Notes: generated by a model not told the origin, from the letters alone. Positions 52,048-60,627 are shown, counted from the stretch's first letter. The stretch is DNA of 64,000 nucleotides from JAUXJB01 sp965226855 (GCA_965226855.1 CBDDEE010000028.1:1-64000); one strand, 5' to 3'. Made by a program: numbers and translations.

Positions 52048-52143
52048 CGCGGGTCAGGGTGCTCCAAGGGGGGCGCCGCCCGAGAGGTGGGACAGCTTCG
52101 GCATTGGTAGTGACGGTCCAGCGGACCTTCTCGCAGTTCTGTG

Positions 52144-55092
52144 TCACACCCCCAGGGTCTCGAGGTAGACCGCGCGTATCGCCTCGGTGTGACGTTGATA
52201 GTCCTCCAGGAGCTGCCGCCGAGAGCTGCCGGTCCACTGTGATTCGGAATAGCCGAGCGCCCGCGTCACCGAGTCCAGGTCACCTCGATCCTCGTCTAGG
52301 TTCGAGATCGATCGGTTCTCGACGATCCTGAGGCGGCTCGACAGTCGCTGGAGGAAGTCCCACCCTTCGCGCAGCCGTACGGTCGGTTCAGCGTCAATCA
52401 GCCCCAGCGCCTCGATCCGGCTCAGCTGCGTCTCGATTGACTCCGCGTCGAATAGCTGCGGGTATGCCACGCCGTTCCGCAGCTGGAAGTACTGGACGAC
52501 ATCCTCCACATCGAGGAGACCACCGCGACCCGTCTTCAGGTCGTACCGCCCGCGTCGCTCCTGCGCCAGCTCGCTCTCCATGCGCGAGCGGGCGTGACGG
52601 ATCTCTGCGGCGATGTCAGCGCGGGCTGGCCGGCGGAGGATCTCTTGCCGGACTTCCTCGAAGCGCTCTCCTAGCGTCGGACTTCCGGCCACCGGGCGCG
52701 CCCGCAGGAGTGATTGCCATTCCCATACCGCGCTGGTTTCGTGATAGCTCCGAAACGAAGCGAGCGAGCTGACGAGCGTGCCCTGTCTCCCCGACGGACG
52801 GAGGCGCGCATCCACCTCGTAGCAGTTGCCCTCTGCCGTGCGCGTCTGCAGCGCCGCGAGGAGCCTCTGCGCGAGCCGCACCGAGAGTCCCTGCGCCTCG
52901 AGCAACGCCGCATCGTTGCCAGCTTCGATGTCGTAGAGAAAGATCACGTCGAGATCGCTGCCGTAGCTGAGCTCCCGACTGCCGAGCTTGCCCATACCCA
53001 CGACCAGGAAATCCGCGCTCTGCGCCGCGGGAAACGAGTTCTCGCGTGAGGCTCGAACCTGGTTCTGGGCTAGTGCGAGGGCCCGCTCCAAGCACACCTC
53101 GGCGATCTCGGTGAGAGCCACCTCCGCCTCGCGCCGCGTGATCTTTGCGTCAAGGTCGAGCAGCGCCACGTTCACGACAGCTCGGTGGTAGAAGAAGCGC
53201 AGAGCAGCCAACTCCGCTGCAGCCGAGTCGAGGCGGCTTTGCTCGGCCAGCTGCGAGCGGATCTGCGCCGCGTCGTCTCGGAGGACGGACTTCAAAGGAA
53301 GCAGGGTGTCCGCATCCCGAAAGACCGCTTCGATCAGGTCCGGGTGCCGGGCGAAGAACATCGACAGGTACCTGGACGCGCCGAAGAGTCCCGCGAGTCG
53401 AGAAACCAGCTCGGGCCGATCGAGGAGCAAGCCATAGTAGAACGTACGCGTGCCGATCCCCTGGATGAAGCGATCAAGATTGTTCAGGGCGAGCTCGGGA
53501 TCGGCCGCTGTGTCGATCTCTCGAGCGAAGCGCTGGGCGAGATCCTCGACCATTTCGCGCGTGGAGGGGATCGCCAGTAGGCGCGCGGCTCCCCGGGCAA
53601 AGAGCCGCAGGACACGATCGCTGCCCTGCTCCGAGAGGAGGAGGTCGAAGATCTCGCGCACGCGCTCGCGTCGGCTCTCGAGCTCCCTGTCGAAGGCGGC
53701 GAGGGCATCGGATCCTGCAAATCCGAGCGAGCGGGCGAGGCGCTCGCGCGCCTCTCGCTTGCTTGGAACGCGATGCGTCTGCCGCTCCTCTCGCATCTGC
53801 AGACGATTCTCGACGCGCCGCAGGAAGCGGTACGACGCGAGCAGCCCTTCCGCCTGCTCTCGCTCGAGCGCGCCACACGCTGCGAGCGATGTCAGCGCTT
53901 CCTGCGTCGAGCGCCCGCGTACCTGAGGAATGCGCCCGCCGTGCAGGAGCTGGAGCGCCTGCGCCACGAACTCGACCTCGCGTATTCCGCCTTGCCCCAG
54001 CTTGACGTCGAAATCTTCACCGCGGCGCTCCATCTCGCGTTCGATCCGCTGCTTCATCGACTTGATGCCCTCGACCCCCGCATAGTCCATCGCCGATCGG
54101 TAGAGCACCGGAGCGAGCGAGCGGATCACGTTCCATCCGAAGCGGAGATCCCCGGCGACGGGGCGAGCCTTCATCCAGGCGGCATGCTCCCAGGTCGCCG
54201 CCCAACCGTCGCAATAGGTCGCGAGCCAATCGCTCGGCACGACGAGCGGTCCCCTGGCGCCTTCGGGTCGCAGGCCGAGGTCGACTCTGTACAGGAATCC
54301 CTCCGGCGTCGGGCTGGCGACTCGCCGTCCGAACTGGTGCGCGAGGCGGGTGAAGTACTCCTGCGGCCTGAGCTCCGAGGGCCCGTCGCGCACACCCTCG
54401 GACACCGGCTCGGCCTCGAACACGTAGACGAGATCGACGTCGGAGGAATAGTTCAGCTCCTCCGAACCGAGCTTTCCAAGCCCGAGCACGCAGAACCGGG
54501 GGAAGACCTCCGCACCATCGGCGCCCTGCCAGCGCGGCGGTCCCAGCCGTCTGGCGAGGCTGACCGCTGCGAACTCCAGCGCACGCGAGAGCAGAGCGTC
54601 CGCGAGGTGCGAAAGCTCTGCCAGCGTCTCGCCCACTGCCTCCTGCGACACAAGGTCGTCCGATCCGTCGCGCAGGGTGATCCTGGCCAGCTCGAGGTAC
54701 TTGTAGCGTCGGAGCGCGCCGTCTTCCTCTTCGGGAGCGACTCCTGTAAGCGCCTCGGCGAGGCCCGTCTCGTAGTCGGCGGACGAACGCGCCGCACTCA
54801 AGTCGTCTTCAACGAGCGTGAATAGCCAGTCCGGGTAGCGGACCAGGTAGCGGACGAGAAAGGGTGCCATGCCGCTCGGGACGGTCACCGCTCGCACCAA
54901 CTCGGCCCGGTTGCGTTGCCAGGCGCGGGCCAAGCGCGAGGGATCCGCCTCGGCCGCGGCGCGCAGTACCTCGCCCGCCCGCTGGAGCGCTGCGGGAGGC
55001 TCCGGTCCGGCCGTGCACGCCGCACCGACCGCCGCTGACAGGCCGGTCAGCTCAAGCCGTTCTTCGACCTCCCTGATCGCCGAGCGCTCCAT
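52144..55092 (-). CDS. glnE: Bifunctional glutamine synthetase adenylyltransferase/deadenylylase
   Basis: 982 residues. It attaches and removes AMP on glutamine synthetase according to nitrogen state via PII. There are two nucleotidyltransferase domains: N-terminal CVLGLGKLGSEELNYSSDVD then LVYVFE (about residues 205-230), and C-terminal VVGMGKLGSRELSYGSDLDV then IFLYD (about 690-715), each with the G-S-D-x-D metal site. FDVKLGQGGIREVEFVAQAL and YDLKTGRGGLLDVEDVVQYF are the paired helical-regulatory repeats. Length is slightly above the usual 945. The start is ATG 55092. It lies alone, divergent from nothing close on its 5' side. Confidence 0.96.
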   Translation of the reverse strand: MERSAIREVEERLELTGLSAAVGAACTAGPEPPAALQRAGEVLRAAAEADPSRLARAWQRNRAELVRAVTVPSGMAPFLVRYLVRYPDWLFTLVEDDLSAARSSADYETGLAEALTGVAPEEEDGALRRYKYLELARITLRDGSDDLVSQEAVGETLAELSHLADALLSRALEFAAVSLARRLGPPRWQGADGAEVFPRFCVLGLGKLGSEELNYSSDVDLVYVFEAEPVSEGVRDGPSELRPQEYFTRLAHQFGRRVASPTPEGFLYRVDLGLRPEGARGPLVVPSDWLATYCDGWAATWEHAAWMKARPVAGDLRFGWNVIRSLAPVLYRSAMDYAGVEGIKSMKQRIEREMERRGEDFDVKLGQGGIREVEFVAQALQLLHGGRIPQVRGRSTQEALTSLAACGALEREQAEGLLASYRFLRRVENRLQMREERQTHRVPSKREARERLARSLGFAGSDALAAFDRELESRRERVREIFDLLLSEQGSDRVLRLFARGAARLLAIPSTREMVEDLAQRFAREIDTAADPELALNNLDRFIQGIGTRTFYYGLLLDRPELVSRLAGLFGASRYLSMFFARHPDLIEAVFRDADTLLPLKSVLRDDAAQIRSQLAEQSRLDSAAAELAALRFFYHRAVVNVALLDLDAKITRREAEVALTEIAEVCLERALALAQNQVRASRENSFPAAQSADFLVVGMGKLGSRELSYGSDLDVIFLYDIEAGNDAALLEAQGLSVRLAQRLLAALQTRTAEGNCYEVDARLRPSGRQGTLVSSLASFRSYHETSAVWEWQSLLRARPVAGSPTLGERFEEVRQEILRRPARADIAAEIRHARSRMESELAQERRGRYDLKTGRGGLLDVEDVVQYFQLRNGVAYPQLFDAESIETQLSRIEALGLIDAEPTVRLREGWDFLQRLSSRLRIVENRSISNLDEDRGDLDSVTRALGYSESQWTGSSRRQLLEDYQRHTEAIRAVYLETLGV

Positions 55093-55187
55093 CTCGCAAG
55101 CCTAGAAACTCGGAGGGCAAAGAGAAAGCACCGAAAAATCGGGCCAGCGGTGTAAGAGCCCTCCGTAAGGGTCCCCGCGCCAACCAA

Positions 55188-55598
55188 TCAGCTGCCCGTC
55201 CGTACGCGCGAAGGCGTGAGCGTGAGCAGGCAGAAGGCGGCGGAGTTCTTCCGCCAGCCCTCCAGCTCTCTGGCTCGAGCGGGGTCGTTCATGTCCCAGT
55301 ACCTAGGTGCCAGCCGCTCCCCCAGGGCGAACCCGCCCTCGTCGCTGATCGCGATCACGCCGTCAAACGCGACCCACGCTTCCGGCTCGCTAACGTGATT
55401 CACGACGAGGAGGGATGCCCGGGGGTCTGCCGTGAGGCGCCTCACTTTCGGAGAGTCGGCAAAGGAGAACATGCGGACGACATGGCCGTCCCATTCGAAC
55501 CAGACCGGCACAGAAATGGGTAAGTCATCTCTGCTCAGAGTGCTGAGAATTCCGAGGCGCGTCTCCTTCAAGAACGCCTGTCGTTCCTGTTCATTCAT
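55188..55598 (-). CDS. Pyridoxamine 5'-phosphate oxidase-fold flavoprotein
   Basis: 136 residues from ATG 55598. Split-barrel FMN-binding motif: ERQAFLKETRLGILSTLSRD, LPISVPVWFEWDGHVVRMFS, then RRLTADPRASLLVVNHVSEP. Its helical end (DMNDPARARELEGWRKNSA) and FCLLTLTPSRVRT are typical of F420/FMN-type PNPOx relatives. It may reduce a cofactor or act as a redox sensor; substrate unknown. It follows the EthD protein on the same strand. Confidence 0.85.
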   Translation of the reverse strand: MNEQERQAFLKETRLGILSTLSRDDLPISVPVWFEWDGHVVRMFSFADSPKVRRLTADPRASLLVVNHVSEPEAWVAFDGVIAISDEGGFALGERLAPRYWDMNDPARARELEGWRKNSAAFCLLTLTPSRVRTGS

Positions 55599-55654
55599 CC
55601 TGCACCTGAGTGTGCTGCTCGAGGGGCGGCACGGTCGCGCGTTCCCGTCATGGG

Positions 55655-56296
55655 TCAGGGGATCCCAACGATCTCTCGGCCGATGAGCATGGTGGCCGCT
55701 TCCACATAGCGTCCGAAGCCATCGTCCTCGAGCTTCTCGGCATGAGCGCGTGAGGCGTCGGCGCTCTCGTACCAAAGCTCCGCCATGCCCGCGAAGTCCG
55801 GCTCGCTTTGTCCTTGCGTCGCGAACGAGAGCGCATAGCGCAGGCCACCTGCCGTGGACCGCAGCTCTCCCGCCACGTTCGGTGCGTGTACGTCCAACCA
55901 GTGCTGGTAGAGCTCCTGGCCGTCGATGTCGGCCTTCGCCCTGACCAGGGCCGTCAACTTGAGCGCCTCCCCGGGCCTGGGACCGTCGACGATCACGTGC
56001 TCCTCGCACTCCAGCTTGGTGTACGGCGTCTGCACGCGGTCGAGGAAGCCGTCCCGGCGGACGGCCTCGGGGCTGCCCTCGCCCAGCATGTAGCGGCCGC
56101 GCTCCGCGTCCGCGTACCAGAGCACCGCCATCCCGTCGAAGGGAGCCTCGTCCCTCTGGTCGAAGAAGGTCACGCGGTAGTGGTCCGGACGCAGGTGCTC
56201 GGCGACGCCGGGTAGGTGGATCTCTTGCCAGTGGCGGACCAGCTCGTCGTGTGTGACGTGGTCGGCGCGTTTCACGAGAAAGACGAACTTCAGCAT
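55655..56296 (-). CDS. Tandem EthD-domain protein
   Basis: 213 residues made of two EthD/ABM-fold repeats. The first has LKFVFLVKRADHVTHDELVR, HWQEIHLPGVAEHL and WYADAERGRYML. The second has LKLTALVRAKADIDGQELYQ, HWLDVHAPNVAGEL and LWYESADASRAHAEK. The repeated H-W-x(2)-x-H motif is present in both. EthD proteins are small dimeric alpha-beta barrels of uncertain role, often near oxygenases. The start is ATG 56296. Next to a PNPOx-fold protein and a MmcQ-like gene on the same strand. Confidence 0.85.
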   Translation of the reverse strand: MLKFVFLVKRADHVTHDELVRHWQEIHLPGVAEHLRPDHYRVTFFDQRDEAPFDGMAVLWYADAERGRYMLGEGSPEAVRRDGFLDRVQTPYTKLECEEHVIVDGPRPGEALKLTALVRAKADIDGQELYQHWLDVHAPNVAGELRSTAGGLRYALSFATQGQSEPDFAGMAELWYESADASRAHAEKLEDDGFGRYVEAATMLIGREIVGIP

Positions 56297-56310
56297 GGCT
56301 TATGCCTCCG

Positions 56311-56680
56311 TCAGGCGCCGTCGAGCGCCCTGAGCATGCGTTTCAGGGCAACCCGCCGATACGCAGCATCGATCAGCTCCTCGACCTCTTCCCAATCCAC
56401 CGCTCCGTTGAACACGACTGTCGTCCAGCCGTGTTGCCCAAGGTGGCGGGTGGGCGAGAAGCGCGGGTCCTCAACGAGAAGCGTCTGATCCATGATGGAC
56501 AGGTTGAAGGCTGCCCCCGAGCGGCCGGCGTCGGCGCCGTAGATGCAGAAAGACTTCTTCCCCGCCTTCCACCACGGCCCGCCGAACTGCTCGACCTCGA
56601 CGGCCTCCGGGTAGCGCAGACAGAGCTTGCGCAGGCGCGCAACGTGAGACTTGACGGTCTTTCGCGGGCGGGTGGTCCAT
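56311..56680 (-). pseudogene. MmcQ/YjbR-family gene with a disturbed 5' end
   Basis: Most of the protein reads in one frame: RKTVKSHVARLRKLCLRYPE, then EVEQFGGPWWKAGKKSFCIY, IMDQTLLVEDPRFSPTRHLG, and WEEVEELIDAAYRRVALKRM. This matches the YjbR/MmcQ fold (double-psi DNA- or ligand-binding-type protein). However, the frame has no ATG, GTG or TTG before the middle of the domain. The only nearby ATG (56680) is one frame off. Either an unseen start codon is used or a one-base indel near 56655-56680 broke the start. Stop at 56311. Confidence 0.65.
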
Positions 56681-56874
56681 CTGGGGCCAAGTATAGTCCA
56701 GCCCCTGATCCGCCTTTCGAGCCTTTCCGGTCTGGACGAGACGAGATCCGATCACGAGGACGGTCCATCCGTACGCCTGGGGCGACGACTCAGCAGCCTA
56801 TCGCGGGCGGACTCGTGGTGGCGTTTGGGGGGAGATTCTGCTTGACCCACCTCTCAGATCCCGCCACTCTGGTG

Positions 56875-56900
56875 TTTATAAAGAAATAGCTTTATAAAGA
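56875..56900 (+). promoter_or_regulatory. Direct repeat TTTATAAAGA upstream of the Rieske gene
   Basis: TTTATAAAGA occurs at 56875-56884 and again at 56891-56900, 16 bp apart, in an AT-rich pocket of an otherwise GC-rich region and 10 bp upstream of the Rieske-fusion start. The spacing is not a clean half-turn multiple. They could be operator half-sites, a promoter -10 region, or chance. Confidence 0.35.
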
Positions 56901-56909
56901 GCCTCTCCA

Positions 56910-58697
56910 ATGAGCCAACCGGACTTCGTGCGCGTGGCCACGTTGAGCGAGCTCCGGGCGCATGGTGTCGTGACCGTGCGCACGGGGCGGCAGCGGGTCG
57001 CCGTCTACGCGGATGGAGCGGATGTGTGGGCGGTAGACAACCGCTGCCCGCACATGGGCTTTCCTCTGGACCAGGGAACGGTGCGGGATGGAATCCTCAC
57101 CTGTCACTGGCATCAGGCCCGTTTCGACCTGCGCAGCGGCTGCACCTTCGACCTCTGGGCCGATGACGTGCCGCGTTTCGAGACGCGGATCGAGGGAGAC
57201 GATGTGTACGTCGCGCGCGAGCCGCTGCATCGGCGTGACGCCACGTATCACCGGCGTCGCCTGCGCTTGGGGATGGAGCAGAACATCCCGCTCGTGCAGG
57301 CCAAGAGCCTGCTGAACCTTCTCGGCTCCGGCGTGGACCTGGCCGGGATCGCGGGCGAAGTCACGATCTATGCGAGTGCCAATCTGAACAGCTGGACGGA
57401 GGGGATGGTTCGGCTGACCTGCGTCGCGAACCTGTATCCCGACCTGACGCCGGAGACGGCCTACCAGGCGCTCCTGTATGCGATCCGGCAGGTCGCGGCC
57501 GAGACGAGCGACTCCGTCCCGAGACGCGAGCGCGAGCCACTAGACGCGGACGATCACCCAGCCGATGCCCTGAAGGGGTGGCTGCGTCAGTGGGTCGCGA
57601 CGCGACACCGGGACGGCGCGGAGCGCACGGTCCTGACGGCGCTGCGCAGCCTGTCGCACGCTGAGCTCGCAGACCTCGGCTTTGGGGCGGCCTGCGAGCG
57701 GCTCTATGCGGAAGGTGGCCACCTCTTCGACGCCTGGAACAAGTCCTTCGAGCTGATCGAGCTCTTGGGCTGGGAGCGCGCCCCGGAGCTGCTGCCCCTG
57801 CTCATGCAGAGGCTCAGCGCCGCCCGGGGGGAGGAGGAGAGCACCGACTGGCATCACCCCATCGAGATCGTCGAGCCGCTAAGAGAAGCGCAGCGCTTGC
57901 TTCCGGAGCTGATGCATCAGGCCCAGGGCAAGACGTGGGCAGAGCCGGAGGATCTGGTCAAGACCCTGCTCGGCGACGATCCACTCGCAATCATCCGCAG
58001 CCTGATGGACGCGCTGCGGGGGGGAGCCGCGCCGAAGCTGCTCGCGCGGCGCGGGGCCTACGCTGCGGCCCTGCGCCTCGCCCGCTTCGCGACATCCAAC
58101 GAGGTGACCGACTGGTTCAATCCGCAGCACACCTTCATCCACGCCAACGCCGTTCACCAGGCGATTCTGCGCAGCCCGACACCAGACGTGGTGCGCGCGA
58201 TTCTGCAGGCCGCGATCGCGGTCTATACGGATCGCTTTCTCAACGTTCCGCCAGCGAGACTGCCCGGCCTGGGGGGCGAGCTCGACAAGCTACCAGAGAG
58301 TGCCAAGGAGCTGCAGGAGTCACTGTTGACCCATCTCAATCGCAGGGGAGAGATCGAGACCACCGCCCGACTGGTAGCGCGCTACGTCAGACTGGGACAC
58401 CCTCTGGCCAAGCTGGTGGACACGCTCACCTTCGCGACCGTGCGCGAAGACCTCGACTTCCACTCTCTTCAGGTGCTGGAGGCAGGAGCCAGGCAAGCGC
58501 GCGCGTGGAACGGCGGCCCCGAGGCAGAGCACATCCTGGTCGGCGTGATGAGGAACCTCGCCGCCCACTGCCCGACCCGACGAGCGGGCCAGCAAACCGC
58601 CTCCATCGCCCTCCGCCTCCACCGCGGAGACAAGATGTACGAGGGCCAGGCTGAGACTAGCCGCAACGGAAAGCCGGAACCTGGGGACGGTCCTTAA
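56910..58697 (+). CDS. Rieske [2Fe-2S] protein fused to a long helical domain
   Basis: 595 residues. Residues 1-110 are a Rieske domain: RTGRQRVAVYADGADVWAVD, then NRCPHMGFPLDQGTVRDGIL and TCHWHQARFDLRSGCTF, with the C-x-H and C-x-x-H cluster ligands. The remaining 480 residues are all helical, with repeat-like units (for example LIELLGWERAPELLPLLMQR, DPLAIIRSLMDALRGGAAPK, LARRGAYAAALRLARFATSN, DVVRAILQAAIAVYTDRFLN) and many His (NPQHTFIHANAVHQAIL). The Rieske part resembles soluble ferredoxin-type subunits, not the full oxygenase alpha subunit. Function of the fusion is unknown. Its last four codons and stop come from an inverted repeat. Confidence 0.85.
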   Translation: MSQPDFVRVATLSELRAHGVVTVRTGRQRVAVYADGADVWAVDNRCPHMGFPLDQGTVRDGILTCHWHQARFDLRSGCTFDLWADDVPRFETRIEGDDVYVAREPLHRRDATYHRRRLRLGMEQNIPLVQAKSLLNLLGSGVDLAGIAGEVTIYASANLNSWTEGMVRLTCVANLYPDLTPETAYQALLYAIRQVAAETSDSVPRREREPLDADDHPADALKGWLRQWVATRHRDGAERTVLTALRSLSHAELADLGFGAACERLYAEGGHLFDAWNKSFELIELLGWERAPELLPLLMQRLSAARGEEESTDWHHPIEIVEPLREAQRLLPELMHQAQGKTWAEPEDLVKTLLGDDPLAIIRSLMDALRGGAAPKLLARRGAYAAALRLARFATSNEVTDWFNPQHTFIHANAVHQAILRSPTPDVVRAILQAAIAVYTDRFLNVPPARLPGLGGELDKLPESAKELQESLLTHLNRRGEIETTARLVARYVRLGHPLAKLVDTLTFATVREDLDFHSLQVLEAGARQARAWNGGPEAEHILVGVMRNLAAHCPTRRAGQQTASIALRLHRGDKMYEGQAETSRNGKPEPGDGP

Positions 58698-58765
58698 TCG
58701 GAACTTTTCCAAAAAAGCGTCCCCTGGTCCCGGTTCGAGAAAGTTCCGATTAAGGACCGTCCCCA
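58682..58765. repeat. Inverted repeat shared by two convergent gene ends
   Basis: Arms of 26 bp (58682-58707 and 58740-58765), perfect complements, begin TGGGGACGGTCCTTAATCGG. They are separated by 32 bp. The plus-strand gene ends ...PGDGP-TAA and the minus-strand gene ends ...LGDGP-TAA; both stops are the TTAA within the arms. It may also terminate transcription in both directions, although the large loop makes it an unusual terminator. Likely a mobile or REP-type repeat. Confidence 0.9.
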
Positions 58766-59241
58766 AGTTCTGTCCGGAAGGCCTCGATTACGTCGTCGGG
58801 GGCCTGGACGAGCTCGATCAGCACCCCTTCGCCGCTCATGGGGAACTCGTCGTTCGCGATCGGGTGCACGAAGCAGACGTCGTGGCCTGACGCGCCCTTG
58901 CGGATGCCGCCGGGGGTAAAGCGCATACCCTGCTCCTCGAGCCAGCGAACCGCCGCAGGGAGGTTGTCGATCCAGAGCCCGACGTGGTTGAGCGCCGGTG
59001 TGCTCACGCGCGGCCGGGCGTCGGGATCGATCGGCTGCATCAGGTCGACCTCCACTTGAAAGGGACCGGAGCCCAGCGTGGCGATGTCCTCGTCGACGTT
59101 CTCCGACTCGCTTTTGAAGCTCCCACTTTGTTTCAGCCCCAGCAGCTCCACCCAGAGACGCCGCAGCTTCGACTTGTCGTTGGCGCCGATCGCGATCTGC
59201 TGCAGCCCCAGCACGGAGAAGGGTCGCTCGCTCACGGACAC
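58750..59241 (-). CDS. VOC (glyoxalase/bleomycin-resistance-type) metalloprotein
   Basis: 163 residues from a GTG start that overlaps the DAHP synthase stop by 10 bp. Paired beta-alpha-beta-beta-beta modules: FSVLGLQQIAIGANDKSKLR then WVELLGLK, and ALNHVGLWIDNLPAAVRWLE then CFVHPIANDE and GVLIELVQAP. His in NHVGLWI and Glu in LIELVQ are probable metal ligands; the first-module His is replaced (QQIAIG). Relatives include methylmalonyl-CoA epimerases and lyases, but the active-site set is incomplete for them. C-terminus (TELGDGP) comes from the inverted repeat. Confidence 0.85.
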   Translation of the reverse strand: MSVSERPFSVLGLQQIAIGANDKSKLRRLWVELLGLKQSGSFKSESENVDEDIATLGSGPFQVEVDLMQPIDPDARPRVSTPALNHVGLWIDNLPAAVRWLEEQGMRFTPGGIRKGASGHDVCFVHPIANDEFPMSGEGVLIELVQAPDDVIEAFRTELGDGP

Positions 59242-60332
59242 TCCCTCATGGTTGTCCCCATGCTCAGGGTATCCGGAGCCTGCTGCCGTTTCGAGCGGAC
59301 GACCGCCTCCGCGATCTCGTAGAGCAGCGCCTCGGTCTCCTCCCAGCCGATGCAGGCGTCGGTAATCGACACGCCGAACTCGAGCTTCTTGTGGCGCACC
59401 CAGTCCTGGCGACCCGGGCGCAAATGGCTCTCCAGCAGGATCCCCAGGATCGGAGCATCTCCGCGGTCGCGTACCTGCCCGAGGATCGCCCGGCAGACGC
59501 CTGCCTGGCGCCGCGGGTCAAAGCTGGAGTTGTCGTGGGAGCAGTCGACCAACACCGGTCGCGCCGGTCGGGAGTCCGAAAGGAGTGCGACGGCGCTTGC
59601 GACGTTCTCCGGGGAGAAGTTGGTGCGGCCGGCACCCCCGCGCAGGACGAGGTGCGCGTCCGGATTCCCGGGTGTGCACAGCTGCGCAGCTCTTCCGTGC
59701 GGGTCCAGTCCGAAGCAGCTATGCGGTCGACGCGCCGCAACGACCCCGTTGCAGGCGACGCTCAGCACGCCCGAGGTCCCATTCTTGAAGCCCACCGGCA
59801 TGGGCAGTCCGCTGGCCAGCTCACGGTGGGTCTGGCTCTCCGACGTGCGCGCGCCAATGGCGGCCCAGCTGAGCAGGTCGCCTATGTAGTGTGGGGTCAT
59901 CGGATCGAGGATCTCGCTGGCGCAGGGCAGCCCGAGCTCGTTGATCTCGAGCAGCAGCCGCCGGCTGCGCTCGAGGCCGAGAGCGAGGTCACACGAGCCA
60001 TCGAGGTCGGGATCGTTGACCAGGCCCTTCCAACCCAGCGCCGTCCGCGGCTTCTCCACGTATGTGCGCATGGCGATCGCCAGCACATCGCTCGTCTCAC
60101 GTGCCAGCCTCTTCAGCCGCTGGGCGTAGGTCAGGGCAGCTTCAGGATCGTGGAGCGAGCAGGGGCCAGCAATCACGACGAAGCGAGCGTCGCGGCCGTG
60201 GAGGACATCCGCGATCGCGCGCCGGCCAGACTTGACTACAGCTCGAGCGGCACTCCCTCTGGGGAGCCTGGTCTTCAGCTGTGCGGGCGAAGGCAGGGGG
60301 GAGGGGCCCGTGGCATCCGTTTGTTCGAGCAT
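59232..60332 (-). CDS. aroF: 3-deoxy-7-phosphoheptulonate (DAHP) synthase, class I
   Basis: First step of the shikimate pathway, PEP plus erythrose 4-phosphate. 366 residues from ATG 60332. Motifs: RFVVIAGPCSLHDPEAALTY, MRTYVEKPRTALGWKGLVND, ILDPMTPHYIGDLLSWAAIG then ARTSESQTHRELASGL, PVGFKNGTSG, and VLVDCSHDNS with the metal Cys/His/Glu set. It is AroF/G/H type. A signal for transcription attenuation lies upstream (leader peptide at 60434-60520, hairpin terminator at 60376-60409). The VOC gene follows with a 10-bp overlap. aroF here stands for the family; the allosteric type cannot be read from sequence alone. Confidence 0.95.
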   Translation of the reverse strand: MLEQTDATGPSPLPSPAQLKTRLPRGSAARAVVKSGRRAIADVLHGRDARFVVIAGPCSLHDPEAALTYAQRLKRLARETSDVLAIAMRTYVEKPRTALGWKGLVNDPDLDGSCDLALGLERSRRLLLEINELGLPCASEILDPMTPHYIGDLLSWAAIGARTSESQTHRELASGLPMPVGFKNGTSGVLSVACNGVVAARRPHSCFGLDPHGRAAQLCTPGNPDAHLVLRGGAGRTNFSPENVASAVALLSDSRPARPVLVDCSHDNSSFDPRRQAGVCRAILGQVRDRGDAPILGILLESHLRPGRQDWVRHKKLEFGVSITDACIGWEETEALLYEIAEAVVRSKRQQAPDTLSMGTTMRECP

Positions 60333-60375
60333 CGAGAGCTTCCTTCGCTGGCTGATTCCGGCATGGCCGGGCAAG

Positions 60376-60409
60376 AAAAAAACGCCCCGAGAAGCTCTTC
60401 TCGGGGCGT
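60376..60409 (-). terminator. Attenuator hairpin in the DAHP synthase leader
   Basis: On the minus strand the arms ACGCCCCGAGAAG and CTTCTCGGGGCGT (60382-60394 and 60397-60409) form a perfect stem of up to 13 bp. A run of seven T follows at 60376-60382. It lies 44 bp upstream of the aroF start codon and after the leader peptide, so it would stop transcripts before the structural gene when formed. This is the expected position for an attenuator terminator. Confidence 0.85.
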
Positions 60410-60433
60410 GAAAGGTCTACCTGCTGATGGGTT

Positions 60434-60520
60434 CTACTCGATCGCGCAGGTCCCTCGTGCCCCGCTGGTAAACCAGCGGTAGTAGGAAAAGGCGAACGAG
60501 TTCGAGTCCGGTCGACGCAC
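60434..60520 (-). CDS. Aromatic-rich leader peptide for DAHP synthase attenuation
   Basis: A 28-codon open frame from GTG 60520 to TAG 60434. Its middle reads FAFSYYRWFTSG, six aromatic residues (Phe, Phe, Tyr, Tyr, Trp, Phe) within 9. The Arg-Trp-Phe-Thr codons lie in a hairpin CCGCTGG-TTTA-CCAGCGG, which could act as pause structure. The attenuator terminator follows. This is the pattern of a ribosome-mediated attenuator sensing Phe, Tyr and Trp charging. The start codon has a weak ribosome site (CAGAG), so the exact start is not certain. Confidence 0.8.
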   Translation of the reverse strand: MRRPDSNSFAFSYYRWFTSGARGTCAIE

Positions 60521-60627
60521 GAACTCTGTTTACCGTAGCCAGGGAGCCCGGGTCAAGCTCGATACGGCCAGGCGGCCGCAATCCCCTCGCTACACTAGAC
60601 TGCCCGCGAGGGCAGGGGAGCGGCGAG

